Source of the DNA: JACVRW01 sp963837445
GTDB lineage: Bacteria > Actinomycetota > Thermoleophilia > Solirubrobacterales > Thermoleophilaceae
DNA: 64,000 nucleotides
Assembly: GCA_963837445.1 (NCBI GenBank)
Contig: CAWINK010000003.1
Coordinates: 186,001-250,000 of the forward strand
Direction: 5' to 3'
Part shown: positions 51,459 through 59,886 of the stretch, piece after piece
How positions within the stretch are numbered: position 1 is the first letter of the stretch
Layout of the letters: each line of letters opens with the position of its first letter
Notes under the pieces: model-generated
What the model saw: only the letters and a program-made list of their open reading frames with translations
Databases searched by the model: none
What the model was told of the DNA's origin: nothing
Position numbers and translations under genes: made by a program

Positions 51459-52724
51459 GTGATCGAGCCCGAACAGCTCGCCGACGCTCTCGAGCGTCTG
51501 GATCCAAGGGAGAGGGAGCTGCTTGCCCTTTCGCTGCGAAGGCGCGTGCCCGACGAGGCCCTCGCGCGCGTGTACGACGTGGACTCCCACGAGGTGGCGC
51601 GCCGCCGCGCGGGCGCGATCGAGCGGCTCGCCGACGAGCTGGGCGCCCAGCGCGGCGAGGACCTCGGAGCGGTTCTCCAGGCCCTGCTCGACGAGGGCAC
51701 GTGGAGCGCGGCAGAAGTGGGTCAGACCCCTTCAGTCGGGGAGACTGAGATCTTGCCGGAGGGCGATGGCGCGACGACGGCCGTCGAGGACCCGGAGGCG
51801 CCTGAGCCCGAGTCCACGAACGGCAGCCCGCCGGTGGTGCCCGTGGCCAGCGAGCCGGTGCTCGAGATGCTCGCCGCCCGGGAGGGTGTGGGCGGGCCGG
51901 GCGGGAGCGCCGAGGCGCCGAGCCGGCGGCGCGGGCCCTATCTGGTCATCCTCGCGAGCTTCGTGGCCGCTCTGCTCGGCGGCGCTGCAGCGCTCGTGGG
52001 ATCGTCCGAGTGGGGCGATAACGGCGGCACGAGCACCCTCAGCGGCTCGATCGACGATGGCACGAGGCACTTCGTCCCCCAGCTCGGCGGGCCGCTCGAG
52101 GCTCCCTTCCCGTCGGAGCCGCAGTCGATCTCCTGCTACTCGACCGCCTCGTTGACCGGCCCGGTCACGCTCTACAGGCGGCCCGGCGGGCGCCCGCGCA
52201 TTCAGCTCGCGAAGCGGACCGAATGGGGATCGCAACGGGTGCTCGGAGTGGTGCTCCGCCGCGGCAACTGGGTTGCCGTGCAGGCGCCGGAGCTCGACAA
52301 CGGCGAGCTGGCCTGGCTGCCGACCAACCGGGCACGGCTCGACTGCGTGGCATGGTCGGTCCACGCGGATCTCTCGCGGCGGATGCTCTACGTGCGCCAC
52401 GACGGGAAGGTCGTCCGCAGGTTCCAGATCGCCATCGGCCGGCGCGGCAACTCAACTCCCACGGGCCGCTTCGCCGTCACGGACAAGCTGCGCGTTACGG
52501 ATCCCGGATCGCCCTACGGCTGCTGCGTCCTCGCGCTCACCGGCCATCAGAATCGCCTTCCGCCGGGCTGGCCGGGAGGCGACCGGCTCGCCATTCACGC
52601 CACCAAGGAGCTCTCCAGCATCGGCAAGCCCGCGAGCCTCGGGTGCATGCGCATCACGTCGGTCCAGGCGCGCTGGCTGATCAGGGTGATCCCGGCTGGC
52701 GCGCCGGTCTTCGTGCGGGCCTGA
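51459..52724 (+). CDS. Membrane L,D-transpeptidase (YkuD) with sigma-region-4-like N-terminal domain
   Basis: 421 aa. Residues 1-60 (LERLDPRERELLALSLRRRV, then VYDVDSHEVARRRAGAIERL) resemble a sigma-70 region 4 helix-turn-helix. They are followed by an acidic/proline-rich linker, one membrane helix at about 161-183 (YLVILASFVAALLGGAAALV), an SH3-like region and a YkuD domain with HATKELSSIGKPASLGCMRI (His380, Cys396). The usual SHGC reads SLGC. YkuD enzymes form 3-3 cross-links in peptidoglycan. The predicted topology places the HTH-like part in the cytoplasm. GTG at 51459 is preferred; an in-frame ATG at 51393 would add residues antisense to the cupin start. A GGGTCAGACCCC palindrome is embedded at 51717-51732. 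Confidence 0.82.
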   Translation: MIEPEQLADALERLDPRERELLALSLRRRVPDEALARVYDVDSHEVARRRAGAIERLADELGAQRGEDLGAVLQALLDEGTWSAAEVGQTPSVGETEILPEGDGATTAVEDPEAPEPESTNGSPPVVPVASEPVLEMLAAREGVGGPGGSAEAPSRRRGPYLVILASFVAALLGGAAALVGSSEWGDNGGTSTLSGSIDDGTRHFVPQLGGPLEAPFPSEPQSISCYSTASLTGPVTLYRRPGGRPRIQLAKRTEWGSQRVLGVVLRRGNWVAVQAPELDNGELAWLPTNRARLDCVAWSVHADLSRRMLYVRHDGKVVRRFQIAIGRRGNSTPTGRFAVTDKLRVTDPGSPYGCCVLALTGHQNRLPPGWPGGDRLAIHATKELSSIGKPASLGCMRITSVQARWLIRVIPAGAPVFVRA

Positions 52725-52761
52725 TCTCACGGACGGCGGGTCCGGCGCGTTTCATCTACAC

Positions 52762-53223
52762 ATGAAGCTGCCGCCATTCCAAGCCCTGCTCGACGAGCAC
52801 CGCACCGACATCTACCGCTTCCTCGTCGCCACGGTCGGCCCGTCCGACGCGGATGACTGCTTCCAGGAGACCTGGATCTCGGCGCTGCGCGCCTATCCCA
52901 CGCTGCGCCGCGGCCACAACCTGCGCGCCTGGCTCTTCAGGATCGCCCAGAACAAGTCGATCGACGCGCACCGCGCGCGGGGCAGGCGGGCGGTCCCCGT
53001 GGCCGCCGTGCCCGAGCGACCCACATCTTCACCGGCGGACGCCGACCCGGAGCTCTGGGAACGCGTCCGCGACCTACCGACCAAGCAACGCACAGCCGTG
53101 TTCTGCCGCTCAGTGCTCGGGATGCCGTACGACGAGCTGGCAGTGCTGCTCGAGAGCAGCGAGGACGCGGCACGCCGCAACGTCCACGAGGGGCTGAAGC
53201 GGCTCAAGGAGGAGTTGACCTAA
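52762..53223 (+). CDS. ECF-type RNA polymerase sigma factor
   Basis: 153 aa. Region 2 (FQALLDEHRTDIYRFLVATV, DADDCFQETWISALRAYPTL, HNLRAWLFRIAQNKSIDAHR) and region 4 (LPTKQRTAVFCRSVLGMPYD, LAVLLESSEDAARRNVHEGL) are present, with no region 3, as in ECF sigma factors. No anti-sigma gene is adjacent. Instead the TAA overlaps the ATG of ogt (TAATG), so the two are co-translated. This suggests control of, or by, alkylation stress; the direction cannot be inferred. Confidence 0.88.
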   Translation: MKLPPFQALLDEHRTDIYRFLVATVGPSDADDCFQETWISALRAYPTLRRGHNLRAWLFRIAQNKSIDAHRARGRRAVPVAAVPERPTSSPADADPELWERVRDLPTKQRTAVFCRSVLGMPYDELAVLLESSEDAARRNVHEGLKRLKEELT

Positions 53224-53822
53224 TGAACGACATCGAGATGACACTCAAGAACGCTGCACTCGACCTGCCCACCGACACGCCGGAGCTCACGGGACGCGCC
53301 GAGGCCGAGGGCCTGATCGACGTGGCGTATACGTCGGTGGACTCGCCGCTCGGGCCGCTGGTGGTCGCGGCCACCCCGGACGGGCTCGTGCGCGTCTCCT
53401 ACACGGAGTTCCGCGGGGAGGACGAGGTGCTCGAGGAACTCGCTCGGCGCGTGTCGCCGCGCGTGCTCGAAGCACCGGCCCGGCTCGACCCCGTGCGCCG
53501 CGAGCTCGACGAGTACTTCGAGGGCCGCCGACAGGACTTCGATGTGCCGATCGACTGGTCGTACCTGGCCGGCTTTACGCGCGAGGTCCTGCGGGCCACG
53601 GCCCGCATCGGCTTCGGCCAGGTCTCGACCTATGCCGGTGTGGCGGCCGAGGCGGGCAGTCCGCGCGCGGTCCGCGCGGCGGGCAACGCCCTCGGCGCGA
53701 ACCCCATGCCGGTGGTCGTCCCATGCCACCGCGTGCTGCGCACCGGGGGCACGCTCGGCGGGTACACCGGCGGACTTGAAAAGAAGGAATTCCTGCTCCG
53801 CCTAGAGGGTGCGCTGCTCTAG
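53223..53822 (+). CDS. ogt: Methylated-DNA-protein-cysteine methyltransferase (O6-alkylguanine repair)
   Basis: 199 aa. The C-terminal domain has IGFGQVSTYAGVAAEAGSPR, RAVRAAGNALGANPMPVVVP and PCHRVLRTGGTLGGYTGGLE, with the acceptor Cys in PCHR and the DNA-binding recognition helix RAVxxA. A suicide repair protein for O6-methylguanine. The first ~35 residues (NDIEMTLKNAALDLPTDTPE) are an extension beyond the normal N-terminal domain. Coupled to the ECF sigma factor by a 1-nt overlap. Confidence 0.93.
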   Translation: MNDIEMTLKNAALDLPTDTPELTGRAEAEGLIDVAYTSVDSPLGPLVVAATPDGLVRVSYTEFRGEDEVLEELARRVSPRVLEAPARLDPVRRELDEYFEGRRQDFDVPIDWSYLAGFTREVLRATARIGFGQVSTYAGVAAEAGSPRAVRAAGNALGANPMPVVVPCHRVLRTGGTLGGYTGGLEKKEFLLRLEGALL

Positions 53823-53835
53823 CATCGAGCCCTCG

Positions 53836-53924
53836 GGAGAGGTGGCCGAGTGGCTGAAGGCACTCGCCTGCTAAGCGAGTATGGGGGGAAACCTCCATCG
53901 AGGGTTCGAATCCCTCCCTCTCCG
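53836..53924 (+). tRNA. tRNA-Ser(GCT)
   Basis: 89 nt, class II. Acceptor GGAGAGG (53836-53842) pairs with CCTCTCC (53917-53923), discriminator G. Anticodon loop CTGCTAA gives GCT at 53870-53872. Variable arm around TATGGGGGGAAACCTCCA. No encoded CCA. Confidence 0.95.
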
Positions 53925-53949
53925 CTGGAAGCGACGGGCGGGCTGGCGC

Positions 53950-54297
53950 TCAGTCCGAGCGGTGGGAGACGACGTTGACGAGCGTGCCGCTCGGCTCTCG
54001 AAGCATGAAGCGCCGGACTCCCCACTCCTCGTCGCGGAGTGAATAGGCGATCTCGAGGCCCTTCTCCACGGCCCGGGCGTGCACGGCATCGACGTCGGCC
54101 ACGTCCACCGAGATGCCAGGGGCGGCCGGGTCGTCATTGGCGATGATGCTCACCTGGACCGAGCGGTTGGTCGGCGACGCCACGGTCACCACCCAGCCGA
54201 GGTCCATCGCCACCTCGAAGCCGAGCAGGTCGACGAAGAAGTCGCGCGTCTCTGCGGGCTGATCGGACTTGATGTTGGGCACCGCTCTGCTGGCCAT
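53950..54297 (-). CDS. VOC superfamily (glyoxalase/bleomycin-resistance-like) protein
   Basis: 115 aa. AVPNIKSDQPAETRDFFVDL, LLGFEVAMDLGWVVTVASPT and EKGLEIAYSLRDEEWGVRRF with LREPSGTLVNVVSHR match the single-domain VOC fold, ending in the usual metal-ligand/active-site strand. Substrate unknown. ATG at 54297 is preferred to 54339 because the upstream residues are low complexity and overlap the end of the sulfatase gene. Last gene of a propeller-sulfatase-VOC operon. Confidence 0.8.
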   Translation of the reverse strand: MASRAVPNIKSDQPAETRDFFVDLLGFEVAMDLGWVVTVASPTNRSVQVSIIANDDPAAPGISVDVADVDAVHARAVEKGLEIAYSLRDEEWGVRRFMLREPSGTLVNVVSHRSD

Positions 54298-54310
54298 CAC
54301 GCGCGGGGTT

Positions 54311-55834
54311 CTACCGCACGGAGGCGGAGGCCGACTCATCGCAGGACCGTCCGCGGCAGCGCTCGAGGTCGCCGAGGAGCCGGCGCAGCGTGTTTCGCTT
54401 GATTCTGAGACCCGAGCGCGGGTCGCCGATCAGATTGTTGTTCTGCCAGTGGTCGCGCTTCAGGTCGTACAGCTCCCGCTGGCCGCTCCTGTACTCCACG
54501 TAGAGCCAGCGGGTCGTCCGCACGGCGCTCCACGCGGGCACGCGCGGCTGCGTCCCACGTGTTCCGCCCTCGCGCGTGTTGGTTCGCCCCTTCGCGCCCT
54601 GGCCGGCTGTGGTGTGGAGGAACGGCCGCAGGCTGCGCAGGGTCACGTTGCGCGCGAACGGCAGGATCGAGCGGCCATCCAGCGGGCGCGACGGTCGCGC
54701 GGGCGTGGCGTCCATGATCGTCGGAGCCAGGTCCACGTCACCCACGAGCGCCTTCGTGGTCCGGCCGCGTGGGATCCCCGGCCCGCGGATCAGCAGCGGG
54801 ACCTGTGTCGATGGGTCGTACGGGACCATCTTCCCCTGCGGTATCCGGTGCTCCCCCTGCATGAAGCCGTGATCCGAGGTGAAGATCACGTAGGTGTTGT
54901 CGAGCTCGCCGGTGCTGCGGAGCGCCTCGATGATCGCCTCGACTCCGCGGTCCACCGCTGGGAGCGACGCCCAGCGCTCGTGGACGCGGCTGAGGATCGC
55001 CGCCTCTCGCCGCGACGTGATGGCGCGGTTTCGCGTGACCCACCGTGGCTTGTCCGAGACGTCCTCGTTGTAGCTCGGCGGCCTCGGGAGCGGCATGTGC
55101 GCGTAGCGCCCACGATCGCGTGGCGCCGGGCGTACGAGCTTCCCGGTGCGCTCCTGTGTCCTGCCCGACTCGTGGTGCGGGGCGAGATACGCCACCGAGA
55201 GGAAGAAGGGCGCGTCGCCCCGGGCGCGGCGGCGGATGAACTGCGTCGCCTTGCTGCTCAGCACATCGGTTTGGTAGTAGCGCGGCACCTCACGGAGCAA
55301 GCTCCCGTACGTGCGCCGCTCGCCGTTCTCGAAGAGCTGGTACCCCCACATCCGGTACGTCCAGGGGTCCACGAGCCCGAACCACTCGGTCCAGCCGTTG
55401 GGAACATCGGGCGCCCGCTCCTTGCCGTAGCCGTTGAGGAACTTCCCGATGTGCGCCGTCGCGTACCCGGCCCGCTCGAGCCACACGGGCAGGTACTCGC
55501 GCTGGTTCAGGTTGCCGTAGCCGCCACCGCACTCGGGGTAGAGGCAGCGCACGTCGTGGTTGTGGGCGTATTGGCCGGTGAAGAACGTCGCGCGCGCCGG
55601 GCAGCAGACCGGATACGAGGCGAAGGAACGCGTGAACGTGACGCCCGCCTCGCCGATCAGCCGGCGGGTCTTGGGCAGCGCTGGCATGTCGTCGAAGCGC
55701 TGGTCATCGGTCATCACGACCACCACGTTTGGTCCGCTGGCCGCTGCGCCCGGGCGCGTGTCCTGCGCCGATGCGCCGCCGGCCGGCAGCAGCACCATCG
55801 CCGCGGCGGCCAGCAGCATGGGCAGCCGCCTCAC
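54311..55834 (-). CDS. Secreted sulfatase, N-acetylglucosamine-6-sulfatase-like
   Basis: 507 aa with a Sec signal (RRLPMLLAAAAMVLLPAGGA). Metal ligands Asp43-Asp44 in VVVVMTDDQRFDDMP, and a canonical formylglycine motif Cys77-x-Pro-Ala-Arg (YPVCCPARATFFTGQYAHNH). YLPVWLERAGYATAHIGKFL, PNGWTEWFGLVDPWTYRMWG and YVIFTSDHGFMQGEHRIPQG follow the GNS-type pattern. It would remove sulfate esters from an extracellular sugar. Unlike the two paralogues at 17329-20408, all key residues are intact. No formylglycine-generating enzyme is in the window. GTG at 55834 overlaps the propeller stop by 4 nt. Confidence 0.85.
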   Translation of the reverse strand: MRRLPMLLAAAAMVLLPAGGASAQDTRPGAAASGPNVVVVMTDDQRFDDMPALPKTRRLIGEAGVTFTRSFASYPVCCPARATFFTGQYAHNHDVRCLYPECGGGYGNLNQREYLPVWLERAGYATAHIGKFLNGYGKERAPDVPNGWTEWFGLVDPWTYRMWGYQLFENGERRTYGSLLREVPRYYQTDVLSSKATQFIRRRARGDAPFFLSVAYLAPHHESGRTQERTGKLVRPAPRDRGRYAHMPLPRPPSYNEDVSDKPRWVTRNRAITSRREAAILSRVHERWASLPAVDRGVEAIIEALRSTGELDNTYVIFTSDHGFMQGEHRIPQGKMVPYDPSTQVPLLIRGPGIPRGRTTKALVGDVDLAPTIMDATPARPSRPLDGRSILPFARNVTLRSLRPFLHTTAGQGAKGRTNTREGGTRGTQPRVPAWSAVRTTRWLYVEYRSGQRELYDLKRDHWQNNNLIGDPRSGLRIKRNTLRRLLGDLERCRGRSCDESASASVR

Positions 55835-57258
55835 CCGGCGATCCTCCGGAAGATCGCGACCGAGCCGAGGAAGGTGTCCTCGGACGTCACGTACACGTTG
55901 CGGCCGTCCCTGGTCACGGTGACCGACACGGCGACCGTCAGCCCGCGTCCCTCAGGACAGCCGAACAGCCCGCCGCGGCCGCGGATGAAGCAGCCGTACC
56001 TGCCCGGCAGCTGTGTCAGCCTGCCGGTGGAGGGGTTGCGCGCCATCGCGCCGAGCAGGTTCACCTTCGCCGAGACGGCGTATACGTTGCGCCCGTCCGG
56101 GCTCACGGCGACGCTCCAGACCTCGTCGAGCGCGCGCCCGCGGATGCAGCGCCCGCCGGTGCCGCCCTGGCTGATGCAGCCGGCTCGTCCGGGCGCCTGG
56201 TTGAGCACGCCCGACCTGCGGTTGCGCGCGAGGATCGCGATGGCGTCGCCGACCGAGGAGGCCACGTAGACGTTTCGCCCGTCGCGCGTGACCGCAAGGT
56301 CGACCGGCCCAGCGAGTCCGCGACCTGGGGCGCAGCCCTCGGTGCCCGCCGCGCCGTTGGCGATGCAGCCCGCCGCGCCCTCAGCCTGCGAGAGCCCCTC
56401 AGGCCCCTGCGCCAGCACGAGTACGGCACTGCTTCGCATCGAGGCGACGAGCACGAAGCGGCTGTCGGGGCTCACCGCCACCTCCTCCGGCGACGCGAGC
56501 GCCCGCGCCGTCGCGCACTCGGAGCCGCCTCGGTGGGAGACGCACCCGGCGGCGCCCGGCGGCTGCGTCAGGCTGCCGTCGGCCGCTCGGTTGAACACCG
56601 CCACGGCGCTCGGGAAGCGCCGGCCCGTCACGTAGACGCGGGACCCGTCGGGGCTCACGGCCACGCTCGTCGGCTCGTTCAGCGCCCGGCCCACAGCACA
56701 GCCACCGCCGAGGCGCTGGCTCACACACGCGCGCTGACCGGGCAGCTGCGTGATCACTCCGGTCCGCCGGTTGCGCGCGAAGACGCTGACCGCGTCGCTG
56801 CCGGCGGATGCCACGTACACGTTTGCGCCGTCGGAACTGATCGCGATCGAGACCGGACCTCCGATCGCACGGCCGGCCCCGCAGAACCGGCCGCCCCCGT
56901 GTCGGACACAGCCGCGCCGGCCCGGCAGCTGCTCGAGGAAACCGGTTCGCCGCGCGCGCTTGAACACGGCGACCCCATGGCTGCCGTATGACGCCACGTA
57001 TGCGTGCCGGCCATCCGGGCTCACGGCGATGTCCTCCGGGCTCGTCACCGCCCGCCCCTGCGCGCAGCGATTCGTGCCCTTTCGATGGATGCAGCCCGCC
57101 GTGCCATTCGGCTGCACGAGCCGACCTGTGGGGGCAGCGGCCTCGCGCGCGGGGTCCGCGCCGCCGGCCGGAGACGCCATGAAGCCGACCACCGCCAACA
57201 GCGCCAGAATCAGCGTCGCCAGCGACCGGCGGGGGGCTGCGGGGGCGGGTGGTTCCAG
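55831..57258 (-). CDS. Secreted seven-bladed beta-propeller with a Cys pair in each blade
   Basis: About 475 aa. Seven repeats of ~58 residues, each of the form G(x)GC(x8-10)C(x)GRAL, then a VAVSPDGRNVYVAS-like strand and VAVFxRxxxTGxLxQLPG. The blades follow one another from residue ~50 to the end with the YVAS strand and one cysteine pair each, as in lactonase/YVTN propellers. Cytosolic localisation is unlikely: the reading frame upstream of the first ordinary start (TTG 57198) encodes a hydrophobic signal (RRSLATLILALLAVVGFMAS). CTG at 57258, with GGAGG upstream, gives the complete signal peptide. Probably a carbohydrate- or protein-binding exported protein partnered with the sulfatase. 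Confidence 0.78.
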   Translation of the reverse strand: MEPPAPAAPRRSLATLILALLAVVGFMASPAGGADPAREAAAPTGRLVQPNGTAGCIHRKGTNRCAQGRAVTSPEDIAVSPDGRHAYVASYGSHGVAVFKRARRTGFLEQLPGRRGCVRHGGGRFCGAGRAIGGPVSIAISSDGANVYVASAGSDAVSVFARNRRTGVITQLPGQRACVSQRLGGGCAVGRALNEPTSVAVSPDGSRVYVTGRRFPSAVAVFNRAADGSLTQPPGAAGCVSHRGGSECATARALASPEEVAVSPDSRFVLVASMRSSAVLVLAQGPEGLSQAEGAAGCIANGAAGTEGCAPGRGLAGPVDLAVTRDGRNVYVASSVGDAIAILARNRRSGVLNQAPGRAGCISQGGTGGRCIRGRALDEVWSVAVSPDGRNVYAVSAKVNLLGAMARNPSTGRLTQLPGRYGCFIRGRGGLFGCPEGRGLTVAVSVTVTRDGRNVYVTSEDTFLGSVAIFRRIAG

Positions 57259-57343
57259 AGAACCTCCGTTCCACCTTACGCCCCTATGTCAAGTCCGACA
57301 CGATCCGCTGACCGGCGTGTGGGGCGCTACCCTTGCACGCCGA

Positions 57344-57417
<74 letters not shown>

Positions 57418-57419
57418 CT

Positions 57420-58886
57420 TCAGATTTGCCCCGCTACGGCGGGGTTTCTGCGTTGAGGCCCGGCGGTCTCGTCCCCTAGGAGGTCGAGTACCGCCTCCGC
57501 CCCGGCGGCGACCTCTGACGCCACGGTGCCATCCGGGGCGAGCGACACCGCCATCGGGGTCCCTCTTGCTCCGAAAGCGTCCGCCAGCCGGCGTTCCTCG
57601 TCGAGAACGACCATGGACGAGAAGTCCTCCGCCAGCGTCTCCTCGGGCGTGCCGGAGGAGACGATGACGAGCGCCGGGTGCGCACCGTTCACACGCGCCG
57701 CGTGCTCGCGAAGCTGATCGTGCATCTCGCGGCAGAAGCCGCAGCTCGGATTCCAGAAGACGACCGAGGCCGCGCTGCCGCGTAGATCGGCAAGCGTGAA
57801 GCGCGCACCGTCGAGCGCTTCCAGCTCGAGCTTCGGCGCCGGGTCGCCGACGGTCACCGGTTCGGGCCTGGCCGCGCCGTAAACGAGGTTGCGGATCGCC
57901 TCCACGCCGGTGGCCACCCAGCTCGCCACGGCTCCGTCGTGATCGACCAGCACCGCGCTGGGCGTCGCACGTGCCTCGAACGTGTCCGCAAGCGCGGAGC
58001 CTTCGTCGATGATCATCCGCTCGAGGCCGTGACGTTCTCCCTCGGCGCGCGCCTCCTCGAGGGTGCCCTCCACGGCGACCGCGAAGGCGAGCCTGTCCGC
58101 GTACGCCCGCTGCCACCCCGCGACCTCCGGGAGCAGGTCGGCGCACGGCCCGCAGTGCGGGCTCGTGAACAGGATCGCGAGCCGCAGCGGCTCCGCCGGA
58201 ACGACCGAGCGGCCGTCGATATCGACGAGCTCGGCCAGCGGCGCCACCGTTCCGGGCTCCAGTCCGATCTCCGGCTCAGGCTCTTCGAACCCGGCCTCGC
58301 CGAGCGCCTCCGCCAGCCGGCGCTCCAGGTCGGCCACGCGGCGCAGGACTCGTCCATAGGCGCGCAGCAATGCGAGTGCCAGCGCAACCGCCGCCGCGAC
58401 TGACGCTGCGCCGAGTGCGATCGCGACCACCCAAGGGGCACCCACGCCCGTGTCGCCGATCCAGCCGAGCGGACTCGGAGACGGGCGCGCGAGCTCGATG
58501 GTCGCGAGGGCGCCGGCGGCCGCGAGCAGGGCGGCATTGCGGAGCAGCGTCCTTTCCCCAACCGGCTCCGCGGACATCTGCCCGAAGCAGCGGCACGGAG
58601 GCCGCCGGCCGTGGGCGAGGCTGACGGCGATGGCCACGGTGAACGTCGCGAGCAGCGCGGAGGCGGTGAGCGCTCCGGCAAGCGCGGTCGCGGAGGGGAC
58701 GAGCAGGCCCGCGGTCACCAGCTCCGTCGCCGGCAGCAGGACCGAGACCGGACGCGCGAGGCGTCGCGGCACCCCGAACGCCACCACCGCGGCGGCGGTC
58801 CCCTCGCGATCCCGCAGCTTCGCGACGCCTGCGAGCAGGAAGACGACGAACAGCACGCCGCGGAGAGCGAGATCCAGCGCGTCCAT
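57420..58886 (-). CDS. MauE-type membrane protein fused to two thioredoxin-like domains
   Basis: 488 aa. Residues 1-175 are a MauE/DoxX-like four-to-five-helix membrane domain (GVLFVVFLLAGVAKLRDREG, with PPCRCFGQ containing Cys98 and Cys100). Residues ~205-340 are a first redoxin domain with CGPC at 245-248 (FTSPHCGPCADLLPEVAGW), and ~345-475 a second with CGFC at 382-385 (FWNPSCGFCREMHDQL), AlkHP/TlpA-like. In methylamine-utilisation systems MauE and MauD assist disulfide formation in the MauA subunit. ATG at 58886 shares a base with the stop of the cysteine-rich protein gene, so coupled production is likely. The 3' end nearly touches tRNA-Arg and includes its terminator hairpin. Confidence 0.85.
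   Translation of the reverse strand: MDALDLALRGVLFVVFLLAGVAKLRDREGTAAAVVAFGVPRRLARPVSVLLPATELVTAGLLVPSATALAGALTASALLATFTVAIAVSLAHGRRPPCRCFGQMSAEPVGERTLLRNAALLAAAGALATIELARPSPSPLGWIGDTGVGAPWVVAIALGAASVAAAVALALALLRAYGRVLRRVADLERRLAEALGEAGFEEPEPEIGLEPGTVAPLAELVDIDGRSVVPAEPLRLAILFTSPHCGPCADLLPEVAGWQRAYADRLAFAVAVEGTLEEARAEGERHGLERMIIDEGSALADTFEARATPSAVLVDHDGAVASWVATGVEAIRNLVYGAARPEPVTVGDPAPKLELEALDGARFTLADLRGSAASVVFWNPSCGFCREMHDQLREHAARVNGAHPALVIVSSGTPEETLAEDFSSMVVLDEERRLADAFGARGTPMAVSLAPDGTVASEVAAGAEAVLDLLGDETAGPQRRNPAVAGQI
57429..57444 (+). terminator. Terminator hairpin after tRNA-Arg
   Basis: CCCCGC, loop TACG, GCGGGG followed by TTT on the plus strand, 11 nt after the tRNA. It lies inside the last codons of the convergent MauE-redoxin gene. 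Confidence 0.6.
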
Positions 58887-59884
58887 CAGCGCGTCCTCGC
58901 CCGGCGGCGGACGGGACGGCGTTTGAACGGGCGCGCGGCGATCACCCGGGAGCTACCGCTGAAGCAGCAGCCGCCGGCGCAGCAGTACGAGCCCGGTACG
59001 CAGCAGCCGATGGGGCAGCACTCCCAGGTCTTCGGGCAGGTGCCGCTGATCCCGCAGCACCGTTCGACCGACGGCGTGTAGGGCATGCGGCCCGCGCAGC
59101 ATTCGTCGCCGGGGCGCACCCCGAACTCGCCGCAGCACCTGTGCGCCTTGGGGATGCAGAAGCCCTTTCCCGCAGGGCTCGTACAGCATTTCTCGGTCTT
59201 CTTGCAGCAATCGTCGAGGCAGTCGACCGGCCTGTCGGGCTTGCAGATGCAGGCTCCGGTGTCCTCGCACGTCTGTCCCCGCCCGCAGCACTGGGTCACC
59301 TTGGTTCCGGCGCAGCACTTCTCATGGAAGTCGTCGCAACAGACGGTCCTGTTCCTACCGCGGCAGCCCTTCTCCCACGAGCTGCAGCACACTCCGCGGT
59401 CGGGATCGGCGCACTTCTGGTCGCGCTCGCAGCACGTCTTGCCGCACGGGTGCATGCAGCACCTGGGTTCCCCGCCCTCGACGACGCACGTCTCCTCGGG
59501 CCGGCAGCAGAGCTCCCCACTGATGCCGACGCACGCGTTATCCGGCGCGCAGGCGCAGGTCGGACTGCCGGAGAAGGTGAGCGGTCCGCAGTCATAGCCG
59601 AAGTACGTGTTGCAACAGGCCGTGTTGGCGTTGTTCGCTGATCCCACGCAGCACTTTTCCCTCGGCGTGCAGCACCCAGGACAGCCGTCAGGGCGGCTGG
59701 CCACGCAGACCCTGGTGCCCGGCTCGCACACGGGCGTCCGGTTGCAGGGTCGTTGACCGGAAGCGCGCCCGGCCGGCAGGCCGAGGTACGCAGTGGCCGC
59801 GGCGCCGGCGGCCAGGCGCATGGCGCGCCTGCGCGACATCGGCTCGGTCAGGGCGAGCGCCAGGGCGTCGAGGCGTGATGCCAC
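58886..59884 (-). CDS. Tat-exported, very cysteine-rich protein (about 56 Cys)
   Basis: 332 aa. A leading segment ALALALTEPMSRRRAMRLAA contains a twin-arginine motif, with cleavage expected after GRASG. The mature ~290 residues are filled with CC pairs in a loosely repeated pattern (REKCCVGS, GELCCRPEETC, GKTCCERDQKC, VCCDDFHEKCC, CCPIGCC, SYCCAGGCC). That is roughly one Cys per five residues. No enzyme family is recognised; granulin- or metallothionein-like folds are possible, but CC spacing does not match a known one by eye. A short Arg-rich tail follows. GTG at 59884 is 3 bp after the previous stop with GGAG upstream. It directly precedes a probable disulfide-forming protein. Confidence 0.7.
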   Translation of the reverse strand: MASRLDALALALTEPMSRRRAMRLAAGAAATAYLGLPAGRASGQRPCNRTPVCEPGTRVCVASRPDGCPGCCTPREKCCVGSANNANTACCNTYFGYDCGPLTFSGSPTCACAPDNACVGISGELCCRPEETCVVEGGEPRCCMHPCGKTCCERDQKCADPDRGVCCSSWEKGCRGRNRTVCCDDFHEKCCAGTKVTQCCGRGQTCEDTGACICKPDRPVDCLDDCCKKTEKCCTSPAGKGFCIPKAHRCCGEFGVRPGDECCAGRMPYTPSVERCCGISGTCPKTWECCPIGCCVPGSYCCAGGCCFSGSSRVIAARPFKRRPVRRRARTR

Positions 59885-59886
59885 CG

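Noticed and set aside
48352..53924. tRNA-Ser genes as att sites of an integrated element
   Set aside because: No integrase, no duplicated tRNA 3' end and uniform base composition across the interval.
55831..57258. Periodicity in the propeller gene as tandem DNA repeats
   Set aside because: The ~175-bp period reflects protein blades; DNA identity between units is low.
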